DNA of 62,255 nucleotides, from contig JAJDJJ010000005.1 in the NCBI GenBank assembly GCA_030267125.1, positions 1 through 62,255 on the forward strand. The letters run 5' to 3'. The notes below the pieces were generated by a model. That model made no database searches and had not been told where the DNA came from. It worked only from the letters and a program-made list of their open reading frames with translations. This document shows positions 53,297 through 61,380 of the stretch, piece after piece. The number at the start of each line of letters is the position of its first letter. Within the stretch, counting starts at the first letter, position 1. The position numbers were made by a program, and so were the translations under genes. Source of the stretch: Bacteroidales bacterium OttesenSCG-928-B11. Its GTDB lineage: Bacteria > Bacteroidota > Bacteroidia > Bacteroidales > WCHB1-69.

Positions 53297-54340
53297 CTAT
53301 TTGCCATTTTTTAAATGCTTTGCAATCGTAAACGCCGCGGCATCCGCATCCCTGATTACATCCGGAATGGCTAATTGCCGCTTGGCCGTGCCGGCGACGA
53401 AGAGGCCTTTGTGTTGCGTTTCGTTGTCGGCGGTATAGCTGTTTTTACTTGCGATATAGCCATAAGGATCACTCATATTCAGCGATTTGCTTAGTTGTGC
53501 TGTGGTTTCCGAAGGTTCCATGCCGACCATAAGTACAACTAAGTCTACTGTTGCGCGGATGGGGCGGGATAACAAAGTGTCTTCGGCTTTCAAAATCACG
53601 CGGTTTTCGAGGGTGGGGGAGATCTCGGACACCCTTCCGCGGATGAAATTGACCCGAAACTCTTGTTGCGCCTTGCGGTACAGCTCTTCGTAGGATTGAC
53701 CGAACATACGCAAATCCATGTAGTAACATGTTACCTCTGATTGCGGAAGTAGCTCTTTCACTTCAATCGCCTGTTTGACAGCACAGATACAGCAATTCCG
53801 CGAGCAGTAGTGGTTGCCCACTTTCTCATCGCGTGACCCTACGCACTGGATGAATGCGATATTTGGATCGTTTTTGCTGTTGCTTGCAATCTCGATCTTT
53901 CCGTTTTTCAATTGTTCCTCCAATTCAACGGAAGTGATCACATTCGGATAGATACCGTAGCCATACTCCTCTTTTCGGGTCGCATCGAAAAAGTCAAAGC
54001 CCGTGGTAATCAGCACTGTCCGGGCGCGATGACTTTCTCCATTACCGTCAATTACTTCCCATTCCTTGCTATTTCCTTCGTCTGTACTTTGTCTGAGTTC
54101 CCGTATAGTGTTACCTGTCTTAATTTCGAGTTTGTTGCTGGCAATGTTATCATTTAGCATTTTAAGGATATCTTGTGCCAAGGTGAAATCGGGGAACAGC
54201 TTATCCCATTGTCGTAATTTGCCGCCTAATTCCGGTTCTTTTTCAAAGAGCAGCACTTGAAAACCTTGATCGGTAAGGCGGTTTGCCGCCTCCATTCCGG
54301 CCGGTCCTCCTCCTATAATTATACAATCTACTATATTCAT
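53297..54340 (-). CDS. HdrA/QmoA-like FAD protein (short form)
   Basis: A 347-residue flavoprotein. The FAD-binding GGGPAG is at residues 10-15, followed by the E-x-x-x-x-x-G-G-K/R segment near 34-41. The HdrA signature CVGSRD then YCSRNCCICAVKQA places C166, C179, C183, C184 and C186 around the inserted 4Fe-4S cluster. A final G-x-x-x-A-x-x-A region (GLFVAGTAKRQLAIPDVIRDADAAA) is the second FAD contact. Full HdrA is about 650 residues with extra ferredoxin domains at both ends; these are missing, and the length is nearer QmoA. It is flanked by HdrB-like and ferredoxin genes. In Hdr complexes this subunit is the place of flavin-based electron bifurcation; whether that happens here is unknown. 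Confidence 0.8.
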   Translation of the reverse strand: MNIVDCIIIGGGPAGMEAANRLTDQGFQVLLFEKEPELGGKLRQWDKLFPDFTLAQDILKMLNDNIASNKLEIKTGNTIRELRQSTDEGNSKEWEVIDGNGESHRARTVLITTGFDFFDATRKEEYGYGIYPNVITSVELEEQLKNGKIEIASNSKNDPNIAFIQCVGSRDEKVGNHYCSRNCCICAVKQAIEVKELLPQSEVTCYYMDLRMFGQSYEELYRKAQQEFRVNFIRGRVSEISPTLENRVILKAEDTLLSRPIRATVDLVVLMVGMEPSETTAQLSKSLNMSDPYGYIASKNSYTADNETQHKGLFVAGTAKRQLAIPDVIRDADAAAFTIAKHLKNGK

Positions 54341-54397
54341 GGCTATTATATTAATCTACTTTAGTGTTTTGCATGTTATTTATCTTGCATAAAAAGA

Positions 54398-55453
54398 TTA
54401 TACTTTTAGAACACTCGGTTTTTGCGGGTGCTCCAGTTCTTCTCCTGAAGCGCCCTTGTATTTTTCATCAGGATTGTATTCGATTCCTATTTTATCTAGG
54501 AAAGACTCCGCTTGTACTTGGTGGATTTGCACCCCTAATTTCCATGGGTCGTAGCCTAATAGCAACCCGGCAAGTTCTTCGTAGGTGAAAACGGGAATTC
54601 CGCGCCCTTGTTCATCGTAGGTTTTGCCTTCCATCTCGGCAATGGTGTATTGCCATTTATCTAAGAACATTGCGCATCCCGGACAGTTTGCAATGATGAA
54701 GTCGGGCTTATAGGGAGCCATCGATTCAAACTTTTTGTGAGAGTTGGATACGGAATAGCCGCGGTTAGCTTGTACGAGATAATTGCGAAAACCGAAGCCG
54801 CAGCAATGCCGCCGTTCGGGATAATCCACCACTTCGCCACCCCAGCTTTCAATCATGCCGGCGAGCACGTGAGGGAACTCGGCACCGCCAACCCCTTTGT
54901 CGGGAAACACTTTCGCATAGTGGCAACCGATGTGTTCCACACCCCGCAACGGACGGCCAGTTGATTTTTCAATCAATTGGTATTTCATTTTGGATTTCAA
55001 TTCATTACGGAATTTATAGATAATATCGGAAGGATGCGCCACGTTTTCGGGAATCTCGAACGTGCGTCCGGTAGCTTTTAGCAAGCTCTCGCGGGTTTGT
55101 TCCAACGTTTCGGGAAAATGCTTCCAGGTGTCCAATACTTCTACGATCAGTCCGAAGGAGGTGATGCAGGAAGGAACATAGTTTTTGTAGCCCGCTTCGG
55201 TCATCAGGGAGAAAAGCCGCGCGATCACCGTGGAAGTGGTGAGAAACGGCACTACATCGCCGTGGTAGCCAATGCCGGAGCAGGTATGCTGGTCAGCGCT
55301 GTCGTAGATATCCTTGCCCAACTCATCTTGCAAGATTTTGAGGAAAGCCGTTTCCGAACCCGGGAAAAAAGTCTGACGGATACAACTCCGCGCATAAAAA
55401 TAACGGTCGGCGGCGATCTCTTTCTGATATTCGTTCCAATAATGTTTTTGCAT
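54398..55453 (-). CDS. HdrB-like CCG-domain protein with one degenerate domain
   Basis: A 351-residue protein with the two-domain HdrB plan. The second CCG domain is complete: C177, C217-C218-G219, C257, C260. The first is eroded: C24, then C58-S59-G60 in place of CCG, and C96-x2-S99 in place of CxxC. It therefore should bind only one non-cubane cluster. Canonical HdrB has both. There is also an unusual C-terminal tail of about 60 residues ending PQKPSVLKV. It lies 11 bases after the HdrC-like gene. Role presumed: thiol/disulfide or electron-transfer end of the complex. Confidence 0.78.
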   Translation of the reverse strand: MQKHYWNEYQKEIAADRYFYARSCIRQTFFPGSETAFLKILQDELGKDIYDSADQHTCSGIGYHGDVVPFLTTSTVIARLFSLMTEAGYKNYVPSCITSFGLIVEVLDTWKHFPETLEQTRESLLKATGRTFEIPENVAHPSDIIYKFRNELKSKMKYQLIEKSTGRPLRGVEHIGCHYAKVFPDKGVGGAEFPHVLAGMIESWGGEVVDYPERRHCCGFGFRNYLVQANRGYSVSNSHKKFESMAPYKPDFIIANCPGCAMFLDKWQYTIAEMEGKTYDEQGRGIPVFTYEELAGLLLGYDPWKLGVQIHQVQAESFLDKIGIEYNPDEKYKGASGEELEHPQKPSVLKV

Positions 55454-55464
55454 GGTGATATAAA

Positions 55465-56163
55465 TTAGCGGTTATGATTGCCGCTGTTTTCCGAATAAAC
55501 TTTCATAAAATACTCCTCTTGGAAATCGACTCCCAGCTCCTCGGCGGCTTTCTGCGAAGCCTGTTCGATATTATCGTAAAATGCCATTCCGCCGGTGACT
55601 TCGAAGATCTTTTTGATTTCATCGAGATTCTCTTCGCCTACGTCCCTGAGTGCGCCGGCACCCCGTTGCTTATAGATAGCGCCCATTTTGGTGGAGAGTT
55701 CTTCGATGTTGTCGAGATACCATTTCCACACCGGACCTTGTTCGGGATGATTTTCATACGTGGCAATATCGGGGTGCACGCAATACCCCTGATTGATGAT
55801 GTTCTGTCCAACTGCTTTTTCGATGGCAAACTGTTGGCGGCCTTTCTCGCTTTCCACAAAGTAGCCGGTCTCTTGCGATAGTTTGCGCAGCACGGTGATC
55901 ACCATTCCCACAGCGTTTCCGCGCGGGCAGCGAGTTTTGCACGACATGCATTGTCCGCAATACCAAATCTCATCGCCTTTCAGCAACTGTTCAATTTCGT
56001 TGATATTCCGGGACTGGACGATATTGCAGATTACCCGCGGGTCGTATTTGTAAAACTCGGCGGCCGGACAGATGGCGGTGCAAATCCCGCAATTCATGCA
56101 GGAGGTCAAGCCCTCCTGGAATCTGATATCAGCTTTGAGTCGATCCAATATATTTTCTATCAT
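55465..56163 (-). CDS. HdrC-like iron-sulfur protein
   Basis: A 232-residue protein with two 4Fe-4S motifs at the N-terminus: C22, C25, C28, C32 (CMNCGICTAIC) and C69, C72, C75, C79 (CGQCMSCKTRC). This is the HdrC pattern. The remaining 150 residues are an alpha-helical extension not found in short HdrC proteins of methanogens. It is the first gene of the cluster and lies 84 bases after a minus-strand -7 box. The gene order HdrC, HdrB, HdrA matches the order in many bacterial Hdr-like loci. Confidence 0.82.
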   Translation of the reverse strand: MIENILDRLKADIRFQEGLTSCMNCGICTAICPAAEFYKYDPRVICNIVQSRNINEIEQLLKGDEIWYCGQCMSCKTRCPRGNAVGMVITVLRKLSQETGYFVESEKGRQQFAIEKAVGQNIINQGYCVHPDIATYENHPEQGPVWKWYLDNIEELSTKMGAIYKQRGAGALRDVGEENLDEIKKIFEVTGGMAFYDNIEQASQKAAEELGVDFQEEYFMKVYSENSGNHNR

Positions 56164-56246
56164 TATAGTAGTATGATTAGATAATATGACTGTTAATATT
56201 CCTTAAAAAAGATTAACCTCTGTTATTGACTTTTCTAAAAAGGCTG

Positions 56247-56254
56247 CAAAAATA
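56247..56254 (-). promoter_or_regulatory. -7 promoter box TATTTTTG before Hdr-like cluster
   Basis: The plus strand reads GCAAAAATA, followed on the minus strand by CAGCC. It is about 84 bases before the HdrC-like start codon, so the unit would have a moderate leader with no obvious hairpin. Confidence 0.62.
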
Positions 56255-56364
56255 CTCTTTTTTTTGAGTTTAACCAAGTTGATGTTTTCGAATTTCTTTT
56301 GGATGTCTGAAAAAATGTTAATAAGGGATGGGAAATGAAGATTGTGATTTTTTTTTGTTTACTG

Positions 56365-56394
56365 TTGCGCGGAAAAGAAAAAAATGTATTTTTG
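56365..56394 (+). promoter_or_regulatory. Promoter of tRNA-His: -33 TTG and -7 TATTTTTG
   Basis: TTG at 56365-56367, a 19-base spacer and TATTTTTG at 56387-56394, then CGCC. The spacing is identical to that of the promoter at 37409-37438. The tRNA begins 15 bases downstream. Confidence 0.72.
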
Positions 56395-56408
56395 CGCCCT
56401 CAAAATAT

Positions 56409-56483
<75 letters not shown>

Positions 56484-56489
56484 CGGAAA

Positions 56490-56549
56490 CTTAAAAAACA
56501 AAAAGGCAGGATGTTACGAGATAGCATCCTGCCTTTTTGTTTTTTTAAG
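56490..56549 (+). terminator. Terminator after tRNA-His
   Basis: A very long stem (56490-56513 with 56525-56549, core AAAAAGGCAGGATG and its complement, one-base bulge in the A/T part) with a long T-run. It probably also ends the minus-strand TonB remnant, which starts to converge from the right. Confidence 0.92.
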
Positions 56550-56581
56550 TATGTATATATGATTAATACTTGTTATTTTTC

Positions 56582-58157
56582 CTATCCCGTATAGGCTCCA
56601 GTGCGTGCCTGTTTTTCCATCTCTATTTTTCCAAATCGGAAAGTGATCCCTACGCTAATAAAACGACTATTGTATTTTCTTGAGCTGTAGGTTGCATAAT
56701 ATGGATTGGTATATGTATTTTGTCGTTTGCCCCAATTGAAAATGTCTTGCATATTTAGAAAGACCGAGATCTTTCGTTTCCAGAAATCGGAACGCAGACC
56801 ACAATTAATAGAGTAGGTCGGAGCGGTCTCATTAAAAACGGTTTTGGTTTGGGAACGGTAATTTCCGGAAGCATTGATTTCTAAAAACTTCCAAAGTTTT
56901 GCCCAGAAATTCAATCTGAAACTGTACGTAAAACAATCTGTAACAGCCGCATCTTCATTATCCCTGAAAATGGTTTCACTATAGTATTGGTAAGCACTCG
57001 CATTCAGACGAATGGTCATGAATTTTTTAAGACGGTACATAACGTAGAGACTTCCACCATATTGATGAGATTCACTGGAATTGACTGGCATTGAATATGA
57101 AACATACCTGCCGAAAAAGTCAGCATAAACCACATCGGTAATGTTATTTATCTCATCTTTGTTATTTTTGAAATAGGCAGATAAGCCAACAGAACCAAAC
57201 TTGGGGAAAAATTTAGACCAACCACCTTCAACGGAATTGGTGTACGTGGATTTCAAATCTCCATTGCCTGTCGAAAAACTATCCTCACCGTATGTTACAA
57301 AAGTGTTCAATTGTGAATTTTGGGGATAATTTACTCTGCGTGTATAGCTTAGATTGAAATTGTGCATTGATTTTGTAGCGTAGCTGAAATGCAACGAAGG
57401 GAAGAGTCCGGGATAAACATTCTGATCATGATGTTCCGGTTGATTGTGTACGTTATATTTTAGAAATCGGTTTTCAGAACGCAACCCTCCTTTTATCGTA
57501 AACCGTCCAAATTTATGTTGCACAGTAATATAGCCATCCAAATCACCTTGACTTCCCGCATAATCCTTATAACGCAAGGAGTCGAGAACATAGGTTCCGC
57601 CGGACAAAGTGTCGGTTCTAAAAACCGATATTTCAGATGTGTAGAACCCCTCAACGCCCATCTCAATCATCCCGTTTTTATGGTATGGCACACTGTAGTT
57701 TATTTTTCCGGAAAAATTATAATCTTTGCTGTCAGAGACCGTTTCTTTATCCTTATTTCGTTCGGGATAATAGTCGTAAATCCGCAAAAAATTGTTATTC
57801 CTATACCTTTTTTGGGCACCACCCTCTATTTCTGCTATAAGTTTATGCCCATTATTATTGAATTTATGTTCATATTCAATCCCTAAACTCCCGTTAACAG
57901 AAGTAGAGTTATAGGTGGCATTTTCCGTGTAATCGTACAGCCCCGGATTGTTGATGAATTCTTGATATTTATAGTCTTTGGAGAAATCAGTTTGCGAATA
58001 AGGGAACCCTGAGCATTTACCCCAAAAAGAGATTGTATTCAATGAATCAAAACAGTAAGAAGAATTTACATATAATGGAATATGTTGCATCCTGCCCACA
58101 AATCTGATTTGCAAATGATAATATCACAAAAAACAGGCAAATCCTTGCAAACCTCAT
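56582..58157 (-). pseudogene. Decayed TonB-dependent receptor / outer-membrane barrel
   Basis: A 510-codon frame (56582-58114) encodes only the C-terminal beta-barrel of a TonB-dependent receptor-like protein of the OMP_b-brl_3 kind. Many strands end in aromatics, for example FTIKGGLRSENRFLKYN, HNFNLSYTRRVNYPQNSQL and FISVGITFRFGK. The plug and carboxypeptidase-like domains that should come first (some 250-300 residues) are missing. Just upstream, another frame starting at 58157 encodes a proper signal peptide (MRFARICLFFVILSFANQIC). It runs out of frame into the barrel and stops. An internal deletion joining signal peptide to barrel with a frameshift explains this best. The barrel frame might still be translated from an inner ATG, but would lack a signal peptide. 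Confidence 0.7.
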
Positions 58158-58217
58158 GCTTGGATATCTGTTTTTTGTTGCATTATACATAAACTCTTGT
58201 GTTTCAAAATAATGATA

Positions 58218-58260
58218 TCCAAAATTGGAGGGTGAAATAAATAAAACATCCAAAATTGGA
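58218..58260. promoter_or_regulatory. Tandem palindromes TCCAAAATTGGA (candidate operators)
   Basis: Two identical 12-bp perfect palindromes at 58218-58229 and 58249-58260, 31 bases centre to centre (about three helical turns, the same face). The second extends to 14 bp (ATCCAAAATTGGAT). They lie 60-100 bases upstream of the signal-peptide start of the TonB-receptor remnant, where a dimeric regulator would be expected to bind. No regulator gene is adjacent. Confidence 0.5.
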
Positions 58261-58316
58261 TATTTTATTGTTCTATTCCATGTATCAGCTAAAATACTGA
58301 TATCATTTTTTGTTTG

Positions 58317-58390
58317 TGGAGCGTACGGGAGTCGAACCCGTGACCTTCAGACTGCCAGTCTGACACTCTAGCCAACTGAGCTAACGCCCC
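58317..58390 (-). tRNA. tRNA-Ala(GGC)
   Basis: On the minus strand: acceptor GGGGCGT with ACGCTCC, containing the G3-U70 pair that is the alanine identity element. D arm GCTCAGTTGGCTAGAGT, anticodon loop CTGGCAG (anticodon GGC, codon GCC), T loop TTCGACT, discriminator A. CCA is not encoded. Confidence 0.93.
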
Positions 58391-58405
58391 CTTTGTTTCG
58401 AGCGG

Positions 58406-58413
58406 CAAAAATA
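58406..58413 (-). promoter_or_regulatory. -7 promoter box TATTTTTG before tRNA-Ala (minus strand)
   Basis: The plus strand reads GCAAAAATA, 15 bases upstream of the tRNA 5' end, the same distance as for tRNA-Leu. Confidence 0.65.
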
Positions 58414-58449
58414 ATCATATATTTGAATAAATAATCAAGAGAAAAAGAT

Positions 58450-58457
58450 TATTTTTG
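58450..58457 (+). promoter_or_regulatory. dnaB: -7 promoter box TATTTTTG before dnaB
   Basis: TAnnTTTG followed by TGCCCC, 39 bases before the dnaB ATG. A TTTG at 58422-58425 could be the -33 element but is a little far. Confidence 0.6.
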
Positions 58458-58496
58458 TGCCCCTTTCAGAAAAAATCATCCTAAAAGAGGTAAATT

Positions 58497-60047
58497 ATGG
58501 CAAATGAGACTAATACCGGCAAGCGCATAGGCAATAAAATTTCATATAATACAATAGATTCTTCCTTGGCTACGATCGGAAAGTTGACTCCTCAGGCTAT
58601 AGATTTTGAAGAAGCTGTACTCGGAGCACTCATGATCGATTCCTCCGCTGTGAGTATTATTATCGATTTCCTTGACTCCCAGATGTTTTATAAAGAAGCC
58701 CACCAGCATATATATAAAGCGGCATTTGACCTTTTTTCAGAGATGCAGCCGATCGATTTACTCTCTATTACTAATAAGTTGCGCAAGGCCGGACAATTGG
58801 AGGCTATTGGAGGAGTAGCTTATTTAGCTTCATTAACCAACAGTGTGGCTTCTTCTGCCAACATTGAATACCACGCTCGGATCGTAATGGAGAAGTTTGT
58901 ATTACGGGAGCTGATTGGGAAGTGTAATGGGATCATAAAGGATGCGTATGATGAGTCTAACGACGTGTTGCAGTTGCTGGATAAGGCGGAAACGGAGCTT
59001 TTCGGTATTATCCAAAATAATTTTAAAAGGGATAGCAAGGAACTTAACCTTGTGGTGCGTAAAGCATTAGAAGAGCTGACCGAGATGCGGAACCAAGACG
59101 GTAGTTTTCACGGTGTACCTACGGGTATTCGCGCGATAGATGAGAAAACCGGTGGTTGGCAGAAATCGGACTTGGTGATTTTGGCGGCGCGTCCTGGAAT
59201 GGGGAAAACATCGTTTGTGCTTTCTATTGCCCGTAACGCAGCGATCGATCATGGCAAAGCGGTCGCGTTCTTTTCATTGGAAATGTCAGCCACGCAGTTG
59301 GTGCACAGACTTTTCGCTATCGAGTCTGGTATATCATCAGAGAAAATATCAAAAGGGAAACTGACCGATTCTGAATGGGCGGTGTTGATGGATAAAATCC
59401 GGACTCTTAATACGGAGAAATTGATCATTGACGACACTCCGGCACTTTCTGTATTCGATTTGCGGGCAAAATGCCGCCGATTAAAACACAACCACGATAT
59501 TCAGCTGATCATCGTCGATTATTTGCAGCTGATGCAAGGCGATAGTGATGGCAATCAAAAAGGGAAAGGAAATCGCGAACAGGAAATCAGTTACATATCC
59601 CGTTCGTTGAAGGCATTGGCTAAAGACTTGCAAGTTCCGGTGATTGCACTTTCGCAACTTTCGCGCGAAGTGGAAAAACGCGCCGGCTCCAAACGCCCGC
59701 AATTATCCGATTTAAGAGAGTCCGGCTCTATTGAGCAAGATGCGGATATGGTGGCTTTTATTTATCGCCCGGAATATTATAAAATGGAAACATTCGAGGA
59801 TGGCATGCCGGCACACGGATTAGCGGATCTGATGATTCAGAAAAACAGACATGGCTCCACTGATGATATTCGGATACGTTTTCAAAGCCAATTCACCCGT
59901 TTTTGTGACATCGAAGAGACTTATAACCTCACTTCTCCCAGCGCAGGGATCAGCGAGAATACCGAATTTACTCTTAATGCAAGTTTTAACGATGACGCTC
60001 CGGAAATTACGGATGGCTTGATGCCTGACAACTCGCTCCCGTATTGA
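58497..60047 (+). CDS. dnaB: Replicative DNA helicase DnaB
   Basis: A 516-residue hexameric 5'-3' helicase of the replication fork. The N-terminal DnaB domain (about 30-135) opens PQAIDFEEAVLGALMID; the RecA-like domain has Walker A ARPGMGKTS (near 231-239), H1a FFSLEMSATQLVHRL, Walker B IQLIIVDYLQLM, and the final ALSQLSREVEKR and DLRESGSIEQDAD motifs with arginine finger region RPEYY. The C-terminal tail (about 470-516) is acidic and variable. No intein interrupts the motifs. It has its own promoter and is single. Confidence 0.96.
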   Translation: MANETNTGKRIGNKISYNTIDSSLATIGKLTPQAIDFEEAVLGALMIDSSAVSIIIDFLDSQMFYKEAHQHIYKAAFDLFSEMQPIDLLSITNKLRKAGQLEAIGGVAYLASLTNSVASSANIEYHARIVMEKFVLRELIGKCNGIIKDAYDESNDVLQLLDKAETELFGIIQNNFKRDSKELNLVVRKALEELTEMRNQDGSFHGVPTGIRAIDEKTGGWQKSDLVILAARPGMGKTSFVLSIARNAAIDHGKAVAFFSLEMSATQLVHRLFAIESGISSEKISKGKLTDSEWAVLMDKIRTLNTEKLIIDDTPALSVFDLRAKCRRLKHNHDIQLIIVDYLQLMQGDSDGNQKGKGNREQEISYISRSLKALAKDLQVPVIALSQLSREVEKRAGSKRPQLSDLRESGSIEQDADMVAFIYRPEYYKMETFEDGMPAHGLADLMIQKNRHGSTDDIRIRFQSQFTRFCDIEETYNLTSPSAGISENTEFTLNASFNDDAPEITDGLMPDNSLPY

Positions 60048-60072
60048 TGGAGATTCTTTGAAATAGGATTCC

Positions 60073-61032
60073 CTATCTTACAACCCTGCAAAATTTGCAG
60101 TGCTTGTTAATGGTGAAATTAGCCATCAAATCACCTCGGAAAGCAACCAAATTCTCGTCAAATTCTACTTGTCCGGACAGTGTGCTGCCCCAATAATTTT
60201 CGTATTGAGATGAGATTTTAGTGTGCTGCCCGTCGAAGCCGGCATTTCTCAAAATTCCTTCCAAATTAACATTCAATTTGTCAAAATGACGCTGCCATTG
60301 ATTGTTCTCATTTCGTTTTTCGACAACAGCCTTTACATTTGCGACGGATTTAAGGTTGCTGACATTGTAGAACGAGACATACCACTTAATGCGCTTATCC
60401 CCGTAATCATAATCTTTGCAATAAAATGAACAACAATCACTGTTTTTTCGGATATCATGATAATCACCCGCAAAACCAGTTGACTGGCATTCGGCTGCCG
60501 ATAGCTCCCTGATAGTTTTCAGTTCTTCGAAAAGAACTGTTTTAACAATGGCGCCGCAATTTTTGTAATGATAAATGGTGTCACCAATCATGATTTCTCC
60601 CCACTGGTTGAGTAATGACCGTTCGACATCATCCAATACAATATGGATTTCAGGGTCGGGCGAATTGTTGCCTGTGCGATAGTAGGATAATAACTCCTCA
60701 TTGATTTTGCTACGTAATGATTTGAAACCGTTATCCCGTTCAAAATCATCAAGTATTTTTTCCGAATTGAATCCTTTTGAAGCGAGCACCGAATCCACCA
60801 TCCCCAATGGCAAATTGATGAAATGCGCTGAAAGTTGCTGGTTCCAATGATCATGCTTGTTTTTCAACTGATTATATGTGTTTTTATACTTTTTGTAGTT
60901 CTCAAATTTAACAACTCCATCGTAGACTACATGCACGTTAGTTGCGAATCGTTTGTTGCAAAAAATCAATGTAGTCAGAATGAAGAAAGAAATAGTGAAA
61001 GATAAGACCGACAAATTAAAGATTCTCTTCAT
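60073..61032 (-). CDS. Unknown secreted or membrane-anchored protein
   Basis: A 319-residue protein with one hydrophobic N-terminal segment (residues about 7-25, SVLSFTISFFILTTLIFC). This could be a signal anchor, or a lipoprotein signal with weak lipobox TLIFC. The mature part has nine or so cysteines, including paired ones (NSDCCSFYC and the C-terminal KHCKFC), which suggests disulfides. It is AT-rich. No domain is recognised. It converges with dnaB (25-base gap) and has no detected promoter. Function unknown; likely lineage-specific. Confidence 0.55.
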   Translation of the reverse strand: MKRIFNLSVLSFTISFFILTTLIFCNKRFATNVHVVYDGVVKFENYKKYKNTYNQLKNKHDHWNQQLSAHFINLPLGMVDSVLASKGFNSEKILDDFERDNGFKSLRSKINEELLSYYRTGNNSPDPEIHIVLDDVERSLLNQWGEIMIGDTIYHYKNCGAIVKTVLFEELKTIRELSAAECQSTGFAGDYHDIRKNSDCCSFYCKDYDYGDKRIKWYVSFYNVSNLKSVANVKAVVEKRNENNQWQRHFDKLNVNLEGILRNAGFDGQHTKISSQYENYWGSTLSGQVEFDENLVAFRGDLMANFTINKHCKFCRVVR

Positions 61033-61380
61033 GTAATGCGTATTTAAAACCGGTCAATATTACAAAAAGTTCTTTTTAGAATCCTGTGAAAATCAATATT
61101 TTTTTACTAGGGATAAGCTTGGGACAGTGTGAATGAAAAGTAAAAAAAGAGCAATTTAAGCCTGTTAAATTAGGTGGTTTATCTAAAAATATGTTAAGGA
61201 AAAGTGCCGTTTTGACATTATAAAAATTCAGTCTTGAAAAAATAAGAAGCGGATGGAGTTATTTTTGGAAGAAAAAACGGGAAGTTGTAGTAAAATGAGA
61301 TATAAATTGCGGTGTCATCAACGTGAATAAAAAAAAGAGGCCTTTAAAAGCCTCTTTTTTTTTATTCACGTTACGGGGCA
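61033..61380. other. 348-base intergenic region with orphan promoter
   Basis: No gene of coding quality. AT-rich DNA carries a plus-strand -7 box TATTTTTG at 61261-61268 and, about 50-100 bases later, the tsf terminator hairpin at 61320-61372. The combination could make a short transcript (about 61275-61372). Confidence 0.5.
61320..61372. terminator. Bidirectional terminator after tsf
   Basis: A long stem formed by AACGTGAATAAAAAAAAGAG and its complement, centred on GAGGC/GCCTC, with one-base bulge in the A/T part. The A- and T-runs suit termination on both strands. It lies just 3' of tsf on the minus strand. Confidence 0.9.

Noticed and set aside
58497-60047. Intein in dnaB
   Set aside because: All helicase motifs are continuous and the length is normal.
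60086-60100. Palindrome CTGCAAAATTTGCAG near the dnaB end as a terminator
   Set aside because: It lies inside the coding end of the minus-strand gene, lacks a T-run and is short.
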